From Bacteroidales bacterium (lineage in GTDB: Bacteria > Bacteroidota > Bacteroidia > Bacteroidales > UBA7960): DNA of 33,322 nt. Of the stretch, positions 1 to 8,530 are shown piece after piece. The notes below the pieces were generated by a model. It was not told the origin of the DNA. It searched no databases and saw only the letters and a program-made list of their open reading frames with translations. Numbering within the stretch: position 1 is the first letter of the stretch; every line of letters begins with the position of its first letter. A program made the translations under genes and the position numbers. The stretch covers positions 1 to 33,322 of the forward strand of contig SLKR01000061.1 of NCBI GenBank assembly GCA_007134525.1, in the 5' to 3' direction.

Positions 1-5
1 TATTT

Positions 6-2549
6 ATGAGTTTTTCTTTCAGACCCCTGGTTTTATTATTGTCTGCAGTTTTACTGTCGAACATAGCCATTGCACAGAACGAAGCGGTTACAACCGCAAA
101 CTACCGGCTTGCTGAACGATTTTCGCCAACAAAGATCGACCGGATGGTATTCAGCACCAGCGTGAGTCCGGATTGGTTGAAAACAGGTGATAAATTCTGG
201 TATTCCTACAAGACTTCAGATGGGACCTTCTATTACCTGGTTGACCTGGAAAGGCAGTCGAAAGACTATCTTTTTGATAACCACGAGATGGCAAGGCAAC
301 TCACACTTATTACCAAAGATCCTTATGATCACCAGAACCTTCCTGATATTGATCCCGACTTTGTGAGGGACGACCGGTTTTTTCGCTTTAAGGTAAGAAG
401 CACCAAGATGGTTGAGGTTGAGGATGATGAGGAAGATGATATGGAAGAGGAGGAAGAAGAGGAAAACGAACGATCTTCCACGCCCCGTCGTGAACCCAAG
501 GAGTTTCATCTGGAATACAATATCGCCACTGGAGAATTGTATGAGGTAGAGGAGGAGGACGAGAAGGAAGCTCTTTCGTGGGCAAATGTTTCGCCCGACA
601 GCACATACGTTGTATTTGCCAGGGATTATGATCTTTTCTGGATGGACAAGGAAAATTACCTCAAGGCACTTGAGGATGAAAAGGATACAACAATAGTTGA
701 ACAAAGGCTTACTGAGACCGGTGAACAATACTATGCATTTGGTGGCGGTTACACAGCCGGGATGAATGATGACAGGGAGAAGATAGAAGAGGAGCAGGAG
801 AAGCGCCGCCGTGCCATTATTACCTGGTCGCCCGACTCAAGACGTTTTGCCGTGATCAGGAACGATACACGGGATATTAAGTTCATGTGGGTTATAAATT
901 CCATGTCGGAACCCAGGCCCGAACTGGAAACATACAAATATCAGATGCCGGGGGAGGAACACCCTGCCGAGTCGGAATTATGGGTTTTTGACATGGAAGA
1001 ACAATCAAAAGACACAATTGATGTTTTTGCCTTTACAAACCAGACCATATCCGTTCCAAGAATGCCCCGCTCGCACAAGGAGTCTCTGGAAGACCACACT
1101 CCGGCCATATGGCTGTCTCCTTCGCCCGATGAGCTATATTTTACAAGGGTCAGCCGCGATCTGAAGCGATATGATGTTTGCCGTGTTGACCTTGAAACAA
1201 TGGAGGTGAAAGTGCTTATCGGGGAGAGGATGAATACATACGTGGATACCCGGTCGCCTCAGCTTATCCGAAATACGGGAGAGATAATTCAATGGTCTGA
1301 AAGAGATGGCTGGGCACATTTTTACCTTTACGACAGTGACGGTAGTATGGTCAGGCAGATAACCAGCGGTCCGTGGCATGCTGACCGTATTCTTAAGGTT
1401 GACGAAGAGAGCAGGCGTATGTTCTTCACTGCTCAGGGAAGGGAAGAGGGAGAGAACCCTTATTATACACATCTTTACAGTATTAACCTTGATGGCAGCG
1501 GCTTGCGCCTGCTGAACCCCGGTAACTACAACCACCAGTCGGTTGTCAGCGATTCATACAACTATTTTGTGAATAACTATTCCAGAGTTGATACAGCCCC
1601 AGGCTCGGAAGTCAGAAACTCAAGAGGCGAACTCGTGATGGAACTGGAGACTGCCGATCTTTCAAACCTGATTAATGCCGGTTACAAATTCCCGGAGCCA
1701 TATACAGTCAAGGCAGCAGACGGAGTTACCGACCTCTATGGTGTGATGTACAAACCATATGACTTTGATCCTGACAAGTCATACCCCCTTATCATGTATG
1801 TATATCCCGGCCCGCAGACCGAGGCAGTGAACGCCAGTTTCTCGCAGCGCATGGACCGCACAGACAGGCTTGCACAATTAGGGTTTATTGTGGTAACCCT
1901 GGGCAACAGGGGAGGCCATCCTGACCGGTCAAAGTGGTACCATAACTATGGTTACGGAGATCTGAGGGATTACGGACTGGCTGACAAGAAGTACGGAGCC
2001 GAACAGCTTGCCGACAGGCACGACTTCATTGACATTGACAAGGTTGGTATATTTGGCCATTCCGGTGGTGGGTTTATGTCAACCGCTGCAATGCTTCAGT
2101 ATCCGGACTTCTTCAAGGTTGCGGTGTCAAGTGCCGGTAACCATGAAAACAACATATACAACCGCTGGTGGAGTGAAAAGCACCATGGGGTAAAGGAAAT
2201 AGTCAACAATGAGGGAGAGGTCAAATTTGTCTATGATATAGAGACAAATTCTGAACTTGCAGCAAACCTGAGGGGCAAGCTGCTGCTTACAACCGGCGAT
2301 ATGGACAACAATGTTCACCCGGCAAACACCTACCGAATGGCAGATGCACTTATAAGGGCAAAGAAGCGCTTCGACATGTTTATCCTTACAGGCCAGCGAC
2401 ACGGGTATGGAGCGCATACAGAATATAATTTCTGGCTAACTGCTGACTATTTTGCAAAACACCTTATTGGTGATTATTCCATTTCAACAGATATCTTTGA
2501 AATGAGAAGGGAGCATAAGATGTCTCCCAGCAGCAAGAGGCCGAGATAA
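6..2549 (+). CDS. Secreted S9-family dipeptidyl-peptidase (DPP IV-like)
   Basis: An 847-residue serine peptidase of the S9 prolyl oligopeptidase family, expected to remove dipeptides from peptide N-termini in the periplasm. A signal peptide covers about residues 1-23, ending in AIAQ. A DPP IV N-terminal beta-propeller region spans roughly 40-570, followed by the alpha/beta-hydrolase domain. The nucleophile is Ser686 in GHSGGG. Asp767 in MDNNVH aligns with Asp708 of human DPP IV, and His799 in QRHGYG completes the triad. Two strongly acidic stretches (residues 137-155 and 180-188, mostly Glu and Asp) interrupt the propeller. The ATG sits only five bases inside the window, so upstream signals are not visible; the signal peptide supports this start. 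The phosphohexomutase gene follows 26 bases downstream on the same strand. Family assignment is firm; exact substrate preference (Xaa-Pro or broader) cannot be told. Confidence 0.93.
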   Translation: MSFSFRPLVLLLSAVLLSNIAIAQNEAVTTANYRLAERFSPTKIDRMVFSTSVSPDWLKTGDKFWYSYKTSDGTFYYLVDLERQSKDYLFDNHEMARQLTLITKDPYDHQNLPDIDPDFVRDDRFFRFKVRSTKMVEVEDDEEDDMEEEEEEENERSSTPRREPKEFHLEYNIATGELYEVEEEDEKEALSWANVSPDSTYVVFARDYDLFWMDKENYLKALEDEKDTTIVEQRLTETGEQYYAFGGGYTAGMNDDREKIEEEQEKRRRAIITWSPDSRRFAVIRNDTRDIKFMWVINSMSEPRPELETYKYQMPGEEHPAESELWVFDMEEQSKDTIDVFAFTNQTISVPRMPRSHKESLEDHTPAIWLSPSPDELYFTRVSRDLKRYDVCRVDLETMEVKVLIGERMNTYVDTRSPQLIRNTGEIIQWSERDGWAHFYLYDSDGSMVRQITSGPWHADRILKVDEESRRMFFTAQGREEGENPYYTHLYSINLDGSGLRLLNPGNYNHQSVVSDSYNYFVNNYSRVDTAPGSEVRNSRGELVMELETADLSNLINAGYKFPEPYTVKAADGVTDLYGVMYKPYDFDPDKSYPLIMYVYPGPQTEAVNASFSQRMDRTDRLAQLGFIVVTLGNRGGHPDRSKWYHNYGYGDLRDYGLADKKYGAEQLADRHDFIDIDKVGIFGHSGGGFMSTAAMLQYPDFFKVAVSSAGNHENNIYNRWWSEKHHGVKEIVNNEGEVKFVYDIETNSELAANLRGKLLLTTGDMDNNVHPANTYRMADALIRAKKRFDMFILTGQRHGYGAHTEYNFWLTADYFAKHLIGDYSISTDIFEMRREHKMSPSSKRPR

Positions 2550-2575
2550 ATAATAAATATCAAAAAATATTTGTC

Positions 2576-4318
2576 ATGAGTAAAGTTCCATCTGAAATTC
2601 TTAACCGTGCAAGACTTTGGACAACCGATATGTTTGACGGCGAAACCCGTCATAAGGTCCGGGAGATGATCGAAAATGACCCGGATGCGCTTGCTGACTC
2701 TTTTTACCGGGACCTTGAATTTGGTACCGGTGGTTTAAGGGGTATAATGGGTGTTGGAACTAACAGGATGAACAGATATACTGTCGGGATGGCGACACAG
2801 GGGCTGGCTGATTACCTTAAGAGATCTTTCTCAGGCAGTAAGGAGATAAAGGTAGCTGTTGCTCATGACAGCAGAATAAACAGTGACTACTTTACATCGG
2901 TCACTGCAGAGGTGCTTACTGCCAATGGGATAGGTGTTTATGTGTTTGATGCGCTGAGGCCTGTTCCCCTGTTGTCATATGCGGTCCGTGAGCTTGGCTG
3001 CCAGGCAGGAATAGTGATAACTGCCTCTCACAACCCGGTTGAATACAACGGTTATAAGGTTTACTGGGAAGATGGCGGACAGCTTGTCCCTCCGCACGAC
3101 ATTAACATCACGGAGATGGTAAGGAAGACCAGAGTGTCGGATATCCGCTTTGGAAAGGCAGATGAACTTATCAGTGTTCTCGATTCTTCTTTTGACGATA
3201 TATATCTGGAGAGGATAAGGTCACTGTCCCTTTCACCTGAGGCTATAGAGAGGCAGAAGGACCTCAGAATCGTTTTCTCTCCCATTCATGGTTCAACCGT
3301 CAGGCTTGTACCTGAAGGGCTCAGGATGTTTGGGTTCAGTCATGTTTTCAACGTACCCGAACAGGATGCAGTGGATGGTAATTTTCCCACTGTGAAATCA
3401 CCAAACCCTGAGGATCCGGCAGCATTTGAAATGGCTCTGGAAAAGGCCAGGGAAACGGATGCAGAGCTTGTTATGGCCAGCGATCCCGACGGCGACCGGG
3501 TTGGTGCTGCAGTAAAGGACAGCAATGGTGACTATATACTTCTTAATGGCAACCAGGTTGCCGCCATTCTTACAAAATACATTCTTGGCAGGCTAAAGGA
3601 GGAAGGCAGGCTAAAAGGCAATGAGTTTATTGTAAAGACAATTGTAACTACAGGATTGTTGGATGAGATTGCTGCAGACCACGGGGTTGAGTGCTTTAAT
3701 GTGCTTACAGGTTTTAAATACATCGCAGAAAAGATAAGGCTTTTGGAGGGTAAGAAAAAGTTCATATGCGGTGGCGAAGAGAGCTATGGTTTCCTGGTGG
3801 GTGATTTTGTACGGGACAAGGACGCAGTTATTACATGTTGCATGATTGCCGAAGCTGCTGCATGGGCAAAAGACAGGGGGATGTCCCTATACGGCTTCCT
3901 GACAGACATATACCGCGAATACCGCCTGTATGTTGAGACCCTCATGTCGGTTACACGCAAGGGCATGAAGGGAGCAGAGGAGATCAGCAAAATAATGGAG
4001 AAATTCCGCAGCAACCCCCCGGAAATGGTTGACGGAAAAACCCTGGCAAGGGTAATAGATTATCAGCTGGGAATAGACAAGGATCTTTATATGGGAGAGG
4101 AGTATATAATAGATTTGCCGCAATCAAATGTGCTTCAGTTTATCCTGGAGGACGGAAGCAGTATCACTATGCGTCCCTCCGGGACGGAACCCAAGATCAA
4201 ATTTTACTTCGGCTGCAATACAGGTCTTGAAAACATAAGCGATTATACAAATAAGAGAAAGGAGCTTTTAGGAAGAATAGAGAATATAAAGAAAGACCTG
4301 GGCCTGACACCTACCTGA
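2576..4318 (+). CDS. Phospho-sugar mutase (phosphoglucomutase/phosphomannomutase family)
   Basis: A 580-residue cytoplasmic alpha-D-phosphohexomutase that interconverts hexose 1- and 6-phosphates, feeding cell-wall and polysaccharide precursors. All four active-site loops are present: the phosphoserine loop TASHNP with Ser151, the Mg-binding loop DPDGDR at 303-308, the sugar-binding loop GGEESYG at 399-405, and the phosphate-binding loop RPSGTEPK at 533-540. The length and the GGEESYGF version of loop 3 fit the PgcA/PGM2-like group common in Bacteroidota. That group can use glucose-, mannose- or ribose-type substrates, so specificity is open. It follows the peptidase gene by 26 bases and may be co-transcribed. 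Its last 8 bases overlap the convergent membrane-protein gene. Confidence 0.93.
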   Translation: MSKVPSEILNRARLWTTDMFDGETRHKVREMIENDPDALADSFYRDLEFGTGGLRGIMGVGTNRMNRYTVGMATQGLADYLKRSFSGSKEIKVAVAHDSRINSDYFTSVTAEVLTANGIGVYVFDALRPVPLLSYAVRELGCQAGIVITASHNPVEYNGYKVYWEDGGQLVPPHDINITEMVRKTRVSDIRFGKADELISVLDSSFDDIYLERIRSLSLSPEAIERQKDLRIVFSPIHGSTVRLVPEGLRMFGFSHVFNVPEQDAVDGNFPTVKSPNPEDPAAFEMALEKARETDAELVMASDPDGDRVGAAVKDSNGDYILLNGNQVAAILTKYILGRLKEEGRLKGNEFIVKTIVTTGLLDEIAADHGVECFNVLTGFKYIAEKIRLLEGKKKFICGGEESYGFLVGDFVRDKDAVITCCMIAEAAAWAKDRGMSLYGFLTDIYREYRLYVETLMSVTRKGMKGAEEISKIMEKFRSNPPEMVDGKTLARVIDYQLGIDKDLYMGEEYIIDLPQSNVLQFILEDGSSITMRPSGTEPKIKFYFGCNTGLENISDYTNKRKELLGRIENIKKDLGLTPT

Positions 4319-4916
4319 AACGGCTCCTCTCCTCCCTGAGCCTGTCAGTAGCTTCCTCACTGCCGGGGTTTTGCCTGTACTCAAGGTAGGCCTCAATAAA
4401 GCCGGGATGATCCCTGAAAAAGATGCTGAGCCTTTTCTCCATGGGCATAGCAATAAGCACTAGCAGGAAAAATCCTATAAGGGCAGCCCTTTTGAAATAG
4501 CGGGTGCAGAATTCACTCCTTCTTTTCCTCAGTTTCTGGTAAACTGCTATATAGAGTGAAAATGCAACTAGTATTGTGAACGCACTCACCATGACTGCCT
4601 GCATTCCGGGAAAGAAGAAGATACCGAATAAAATCGCTATCAGTGTATATGAAATTATCACACCCATTATTATGCTGGCCGTTATGCTGAACCGGCTCAG
4701 TTTTCTGGTGGTTTCCTGGCGCAACAGGTCAAGCGGCTTAAGCTTGTTGAAGATAAAAAAACCAAACCAGAGATAATATACCGACAATAGTGTAGTGCCT
4801 ACCAATGCTGTGTAATTCATCCCCGGACCCAGCCAGGCTCTCAGAAGCCATACTGTAATCACGGTTACCAAACCTGCCTTTTCGAATTTGGATATGAGTG
4901 TGTTATTATTACCCAT
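4311..4916 (-). CDS. Small multi-pass membrane protein of unknown function
   Basis: A 201-residue protein I do not recognise. Five hydrophobic segments are visible at about residues 14-30, 36-57, 77-101, 107-127 and 143-160. They are joined by basic loops (for example KLRKRRSEF near 128-136), and a charged, Arg- and Glu-rich tail follows from about 161 to 201. No catalytic motif is apparent. The start lies only 3 bases after the murB stop, so it is almost certainly co-transcribed with murB and may be translationally coupled to it. Its 3' end overlaps the phosphohexomutase gene by 8 bases in convergent orientation. Codon structure and hydrophobic periodicity support a real gene; the function is unknown. 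Confidence 0.75.
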   Translation of the reverse strand: MGNNNTLISKFEKAGLVTVITVWLLRAWLGPGMNYTALVGTTLLSVYYLWFGFFIFNKLKPLDLLRQETTRKLSRFSITASIIMGVIISYTLIAILFGIFFFPGMQAVMVSAFTILVAFSLYIAVYQKLRKRRSEFCTRYFKRAALIGFFLLVLIAMPMEKRLSIFFRDHPGFIEAYLEYRQNPGSEEATDRLREERSRFR

Positions 4917-4919
4917 GAA

Positions 4920-5933
4920 TCATATTATGTTGACCTCTGTTTGCAATTCAATCCCGAACACATCAAGTATCGATGCCCTTATATCTTCTGCAAGCCGGAG
5001 AACTTCACTGCCTGTAGCCCCCCCGTGGTTGACCAGCACCAGGGCCTGATGCCTGTGTACTCCTGCTTTGCCCAGCCTTCTGCCTTTCCAGCCTGCCTTC
5101 TCAATCAGCCATCCCGCGGCTATCTTTACCCCGCCTGCTTCTTCGAAAAACTTTATCCCGGGAAATTCCTCTCTCAGCTTTATGAACCTTTTACGGCTGA
5201 TAACGGGGTTTTTGAAAAAACTTCCGGCATTGCCCAGAAAATCAGGGTCAGGTAGTTTCCTTCTTCGTATACTGATAACTGCCTTTCTTACGTCAGATAT
5301 TGATGGGGAGCTGACGCACATATCCTCAAGCTCATCTGAAAGTGCCAGATAATCAGTGCATACTCTGGGAACTTTATCGAGCCGGAAAGTTACCGATAGT
5401 ATTATATACCTGTCCTTTTCCTTGTGTTTGAAAACTGATTCACGGTAGCTGAAACTGCACTCTTCGTGACTCATCTCCCTTAGCTTTCCGGTGTTTTTGT
5501 CGAGAACTTCCAGACTGTGGAAGTGATCGCTAAGTTCGGCACCATAGGCACCGATATTCTGTATCGGGCTGCTGCCTGCCCTGCCGGGAATAAGTGAGAG
5601 GTTCTCAAGCCCCCCCCAGCCCCTTTCTACGCAATATCCGACCACGTCATCCCATTCTTCGCCGGCCATGACCCTGAGATAAACGTAATCATCGTCACTG
5701 TGTGTCACTTCCATCCCCCGTGTATCCATATGTACAACAGTCCCGTCGTAGTCGGAGGTAAACAAAAGATTGCTCCCCCCACCCAGAATCAGGTGTCTGT
5801 CTTTTCCAAACATGCCTTTTTCCTGAAGCCTGATAATCTCTTCGTTGCTTTTTATGGTAACAAACTTTCTGGCCTTTACGTCAATTTTGAAAGAATTCAG
5901 CTTCTCCAGGGAGTAGTTGTCGAGTAACTGCAT
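4920..5933 (-). CDS. murB: UDP-N-acetylenolpyruvoylglucosamine reductase MurB
   Basis: A 337-residue FAD- and NADPH-dependent enzyme that reduces UDP-GlcNAc-enolpyruvate to UDP-MurNAc, the second committed step of peptidoglycan synthesis in the cytoplasm. The FAD-binding motif GGGSNLLF is at 51-58, and PGRAGSSPIQNIGAYG is at 116-131. Arg164 lies in SYRESVF. The catalytic Ser238 lies in NAGSFFKNP and Glu333 in the C-terminal TEVN. Length and the extended C-terminal half match the type I (E. coli-like) enzyme. An exact TAnnTTTG -7 element lies about 40 bases upstream of the ATG. The next gene downstream, 3 bases away, encodes a small membrane protein that probably shares this transcript. Confidence 0.96.
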   Translation of the reverse strand: MQLLDNYSLEKLNSFKIDVKARKFVTIKSNEEIIRLQEKGMFGKDRHLILGGGSNLLFTSDYDGTVVHMDTRGMEVTHSDDDYVYLRVMAGEEWDDVVGYCVERGWGGLENLSLIPGRAGSSPIQNIGAYGAELSDHFHSLEVLDKNTGKLREMSHEECSFSYRESVFKHKEKDRYIILSVTFRLDKVPRVCTDYLALSDELEDMCVSSPSISDVRKAVISIRRRKLPDPDFLGNAGSFFKNPVISRKRFIKLREEFPGIKFFEEAGGVKIAAGWLIEKAGWKGRRLGKAGVHRHQALVLVNHGGATGSEVLRLAEDIRASILDVFGIELQTEVNII

Positions 5934-5971
5934 CGGGACTTGGCTTGTGGTTGGTGTAATAAATCAGAGGC

Positions 5972-5979
5972 CAAAGTTA
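5972..5979 (-). promoter_or_regulatory. Bacteroidota-type -7 promoter element for murB
   Basis: The minus strand reads TAACTTTG here, an exact match to the TAnnTTTG -7 consensus. Transcription would begin near 5966, leaving a leader of about 33 nt before the murB ATG. I see no clear TTTG -33 element at the usual spacing, so the call rests on the -7 match and its position. Confidence 0.55.
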
Positions 5980-6024
5980 ATGCAAAAAGCTATCCCGTCA
6001 GTAATATTTTTATGGGGTCAGAAA

Positions 6025-6612
6025 CTACCTGGTAAGAATTATATTCTTCTCCTGTATCAGCTTGCGCAGGTTTATCAGTGCGTATCTCATCCTGCCCAGG
6101 GCAGTATTAATACTGACATCCGTTTCATTGGCGATCTCCTTAAAACTCATGTTGTTGTAGTGTCGCATTTTGAGCACCTCCTTTTGCTCTTCCGGCAAAT
6201 GCTCTATAAGGCGTCTGACATCATTATGTATCTGACCGGTGATCATTCTGTCCTCTATGTTCTCTTCATATATCCTGAGGGTCTCAAACAGGTCGTATTC
6301 CTCGCTGTTCTCCTTGAAAGGCATACGCTTTGACTTCCTGAAGAAATCTATCGTGAGATTATGGGCAATGCGCATTGCCCAGGGAAGGAACTTGCCTTCC
6401 TCATTGTATGCCCCGGCTCGAAGGGTGTTGATTATCTTGATGAAAGTGTCCTGGAATATATCCTCAGCCAGGTGCTTATCTTTCACAATAAGCATGATAT
6501 ATGAGAATATCTTGCGCTGATGACGGTTTATCAGGTATTCTAAAGACTGGTGATCTCCGGAGATAAACAGACGTATCAACTCCTGATCGCTTGTAGCTGT
6601 GCGGTCATTCAT
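6025..6612 (-). CDS. ECF-type RNA polymerase sigma factor
   Basis: A 195-residue sigma-70 family regulator. Region 2 spans about residues 25-97, with the core-binding stretch AEDIFQDTFIKI at 49-60 and the region 2.3/2.4 part WAMRIAHNLTIDFFRK. Region 4 spans about 131-185, with the helix-turn-helix MSFKEIANETDVSINTALGRM. A short linker separates them, and there is no extra sensor domain. No anti-sigma factor, FecR or TonB receptor gene is next to it, unlike the SusCD/FecIR-type ECF units of this phylum. This favours a stand-alone, perhaps growth- or stress-linked sigma factor. It has its own predicted promoter upstream (6703-6710) and lies 91 bases from murB, which has its own promoter too. 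Target genes cannot be told from this window. Confidence 0.92.
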   Translation of the reverse strand: MNDRTATSDQELIRLFISGDHQSLEYLINRHQRKIFSYIMLIVKDKHLAEDIFQDTFIKIINTLRAGAYNEEGKFLPWAMRIAHNLTIDFFRKSKRMPFKENSEEYDLFETLRIYEENIEDRMITGQIHNDVRRLIEHLPEEQKEVLKMRHYNNMSFKEIANETDVSINTALGRMRYALINLRKLIQEKNIILTR

Positions 6613-6702
6613 AACAATGGCCTCCTTATGTTGGTTTCAGCGTAAGCGTTTAATCGATAGTCTGCCCTCCGTTTTTTTAAGGTTAGTGGTTATTGTAAAC
6701 AA

Positions 6703-6734
6703 CAAATATAAATATATTTTTTTTCAATATCCAA
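6703..6734 (-). promoter_or_regulatory. Predicted promoter of the ECF sigma gene
   Basis: On the minus strand TATATTTG at 6710-6703 matches TAnnTTTG exactly. A TTG at 6734-6732, 21 bases upstream, could serve as the -33 element. The 138-base gap between the sigma gene and the acyl-CoA ligase is AT-rich, and this is the only good promoter match in it. The predicted leader is about 85 nt. Confidence 0.5.
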
Positions 6735-6751
6735 GTTCCTGTGAAAAAAGT

Positions 6752-8413
6752 TTATATATCCATGGTATAAAGGAAGCGTTTAATACTTTTTTTAGGAGTT
6801 TTTGCGAACTCCTCCGGTACTATCTTCATCTTTGCTATGTTCATGAAGGCGGGCATTTTACTGTTAATGTCCTTCCTGTAATTTTCAAGCTGAACCTTCA
6901 GCTCCCTTTCGTCCAACCCAGTTTTGTCAGTTGATTCGTAGTCGGGGTAAACAAGGGCCTCAAGCACACCGTTCTTCTCAATTACAAGGGATTCCTGAAT
7001 GAATGCTTTGTTGTTCAGCCTGGCCTCTATCTCCTCTGGGTATATATTCTGCCCTGAGGGGCCCAGTATCATGCTCTTGCTCCTTCCCTTGATGTATATG
7101 TAATTATCCCTGTCAAGCAGCCCCAGGTCGCCCGTGTGGAGCCAGCCCTCTTCATCCAGGGCACTGCTTGTGGCTTCCTCGTTCCTGAAGTAGCCGGTCA
7201 TAACATTCTCACCCCTTACCATTATCTCACCTACCTCCCTGTACTGGTCGGGGCTGTCTATCCTTACCTCAAGGGTGTCTACTATCTTACCGGCAGAGCC
7301 TATGCGTGTATTGTGGCGGTTTGCATAGCTGATAAGCGGTCCGCATTCCGTCATACCATAGCCGACGGAGTAGGGGAACCCGATTTTTTTCAGAAAGACC
7401 TCAACCTCACTGTTCAGGGGAGCTCCCCCGATCACCACTTCGTGGAAATTTCCGCCGAATGAATCTGTCAGCTTCTGTTTTATCTTTTTGTGCACTAAAG
7501 ACTTAAGCAGGGGAGTTCTGAGCATTGCCTTCATTGCCGGCTTCTCAATTACCGGAAGTATCTGCTTCTTGTAGATCTTTTCCATTATAAGAGGCACCGA
7601 GAGTATAAGCCTTGGCCTGATCTCTTTGAATGCCTTCAGTATTAACTGGGGGGAAGGGGTCTTGGTCAGGAAAGTTATATGGCACCCCAGGGTAAATGGC
7701 CACAGGAACTCAAATGCACATCCGTAGGCATGCGCCAGGGGAAGGAATGAAACAATAGCATCGCCCGGGTTTAAAGGCATATTGTTGTTTGCATAAACTA
7801 TATTGGCTGCGAGGGAGTTGTGCTGAAGCATCACGCCCTTTGTAAATCCTGTAGTACCCGATGTATAACTGATCACAGCCAGCCTGTCATTGGGTATGTC
7901 AGGCAGGTTCAGGTTGTCTGACTGGACCCCGTATGGATACTTTTCCTGATACATGTCTTCGACAACTTCGGCTTTGTCTTCGGGAGAACTGTCTTTCCCT
8001 CCCGCCAGTACTGAAAAATCGTTGAGCGAGAAAATTCCAAGCAGTTTGTGCATCTTTTCTGCATCCAGCTGATCATAAATGTTGTCGGCTGCAAGCAGGA
8101 GCTTCGAATCAGAGTGGTTCACAATATGGTGCACATCATTGGGCCTGAAATCCGGCAGTACTGGTACTACAACTGCTCCGTAAGAGATCACTGCCAGATA
8201 TGATATGGCCCAGTGAGATGAATTCTTTCCCAGAAGTGCTATCTTGTCGCCAGGATTAATGCCCAGCACCTCAAATCGTGTATGCAGGTAGATTATATGA
8301 CCGGCAACTTCGCTGTATTTGTAACTTTTGCCTCCATAATCAGCAAAAGCGGTGGTTTTCCAATTATTCCTGATAGCCTTCAAAATAAATCCAGTAAGTT
8401 TCTCCTGCATCAT
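6752..8413 (-). CDS. Long-chain fatty acid-CoA ligase (AMP-binding family)
   Basis: A cytoplasmic or membrane-associated adenylate-forming enzyme, expected to activate fatty acids to acyl-CoA through an acyl-AMP. Residue numbers count from an upstream ATG at 8464. The P-loop YTSGTTGFTKG is at 200-210, the YGMTEC motif at 369-374, TGDLG at 444-448 and the hinge region KGRSKSMI at 459-466. The frame extends to 8464, but I prefer the tandem ATGs at 8413/8410. Homologous N-termini begin near MQEKLTGF, and a near-match -7 element (TAATATTG, minus strand, 8456-8449) would place transcription start downstream of 8464. The usual A10 catalytic lysine position appears to be Ser560 (TPKKSIKR), flanked by lysines. 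The gene is divergent from uvrA. Substrate chain length is not determinable. Confidence 0.9.
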   Translation of the reverse strand: MMQEKLTGFILKAIRNNWKTTAFADYGGKSYKYSEVAGHIIYLHTRFEVLGINPGDKIALLGKNSSHWAISYLAVISYGAVVVPVLPDFRPNDVHHIVNHSDSKLLLAADNIYDQLDAEKMHKLLGIFSLNDFSVLAGGKDSSPEDKAEVVEDMYQEKYPYGVQSDNLNLPDIPNDRLAVISYTSGTTGFTKGVMLQHNSLAANIVYANNNMPLNPGDAIVSFLPLAHAYGCAFEFLWPFTLGCHITFLTKTPSPQLILKAFKEIRPRLILSVPLIMEKIYKKQILPVIEKPAMKAMLRTPLLKSLVHKKIKQKLTDSFGGNFHEVVIGGAPLNSEVEVFLKKIGFPYSVGYGMTECGPLISYANRHNTRIGSAGKIVDTLEVRIDSPDQYREVGEIMVRGENVMTGYFRNEEATSSALDEEGWLHTGDLGLLDRDNYIYIKGRSKSMILGPSGQNIYPEEIEARLNNKAFIQESLVIEKNGVLEALVYPDYESTDKTGLDERELKVQLENYRKDINSKMPAFMNIAKMKIVPEEFAKTPKKSIKRFLYTMDI

Positions 8414-8495
8414 GATGCTGTCACTGTTTATGTTAAACCCTGTTTTTGCAATATTAAGGCGCAAGTTACAAAAAATAATGCTTTAAAATAAAGCT

Positions 8496-8503
8496 TAACT
8501 TTG
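8496..8503 (+). promoter_or_regulatory. Bacteroidota-type -7 promoter element for uvrA
   Basis: TAACTTTG is an exact TAnnTTTG match. Transcription would start near 8509, about 22 bases before the ATG at 8531. This rules against using the in-frame TTG at 8501, which lies inside the element. No convincing TTTG -33 is seen upstream. Confidence 0.6.
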
Positions 8504-8530
8504 CAGCCGCATTGCCAAGAGCCCATCACT

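Noticed and set aside
6025-6612. A FecI-type sigma factor with FecR/TonB partner
   Set aside because: Neighbours are murB and an acyl-CoA ligase; no anti-sigma or receptor gene is present.
8414-8464. Seventeen-codon N-terminal extension of the acyl-CoA ligase
   Set aside because: The extension has no conserved look, and a near-match -7 element sits within it. The tandem ATG at 8413/8410 begins where the family begins; the choice between the two ATGs stays open.
8501-8530. Ten-codon N-terminal extension of uvrA from a TTG start
   Set aside because: The TTG lies inside the exact -7 element TAACTTTG, and the added residues do not resemble UvrA. The ATG at 8531 has a normal leader.
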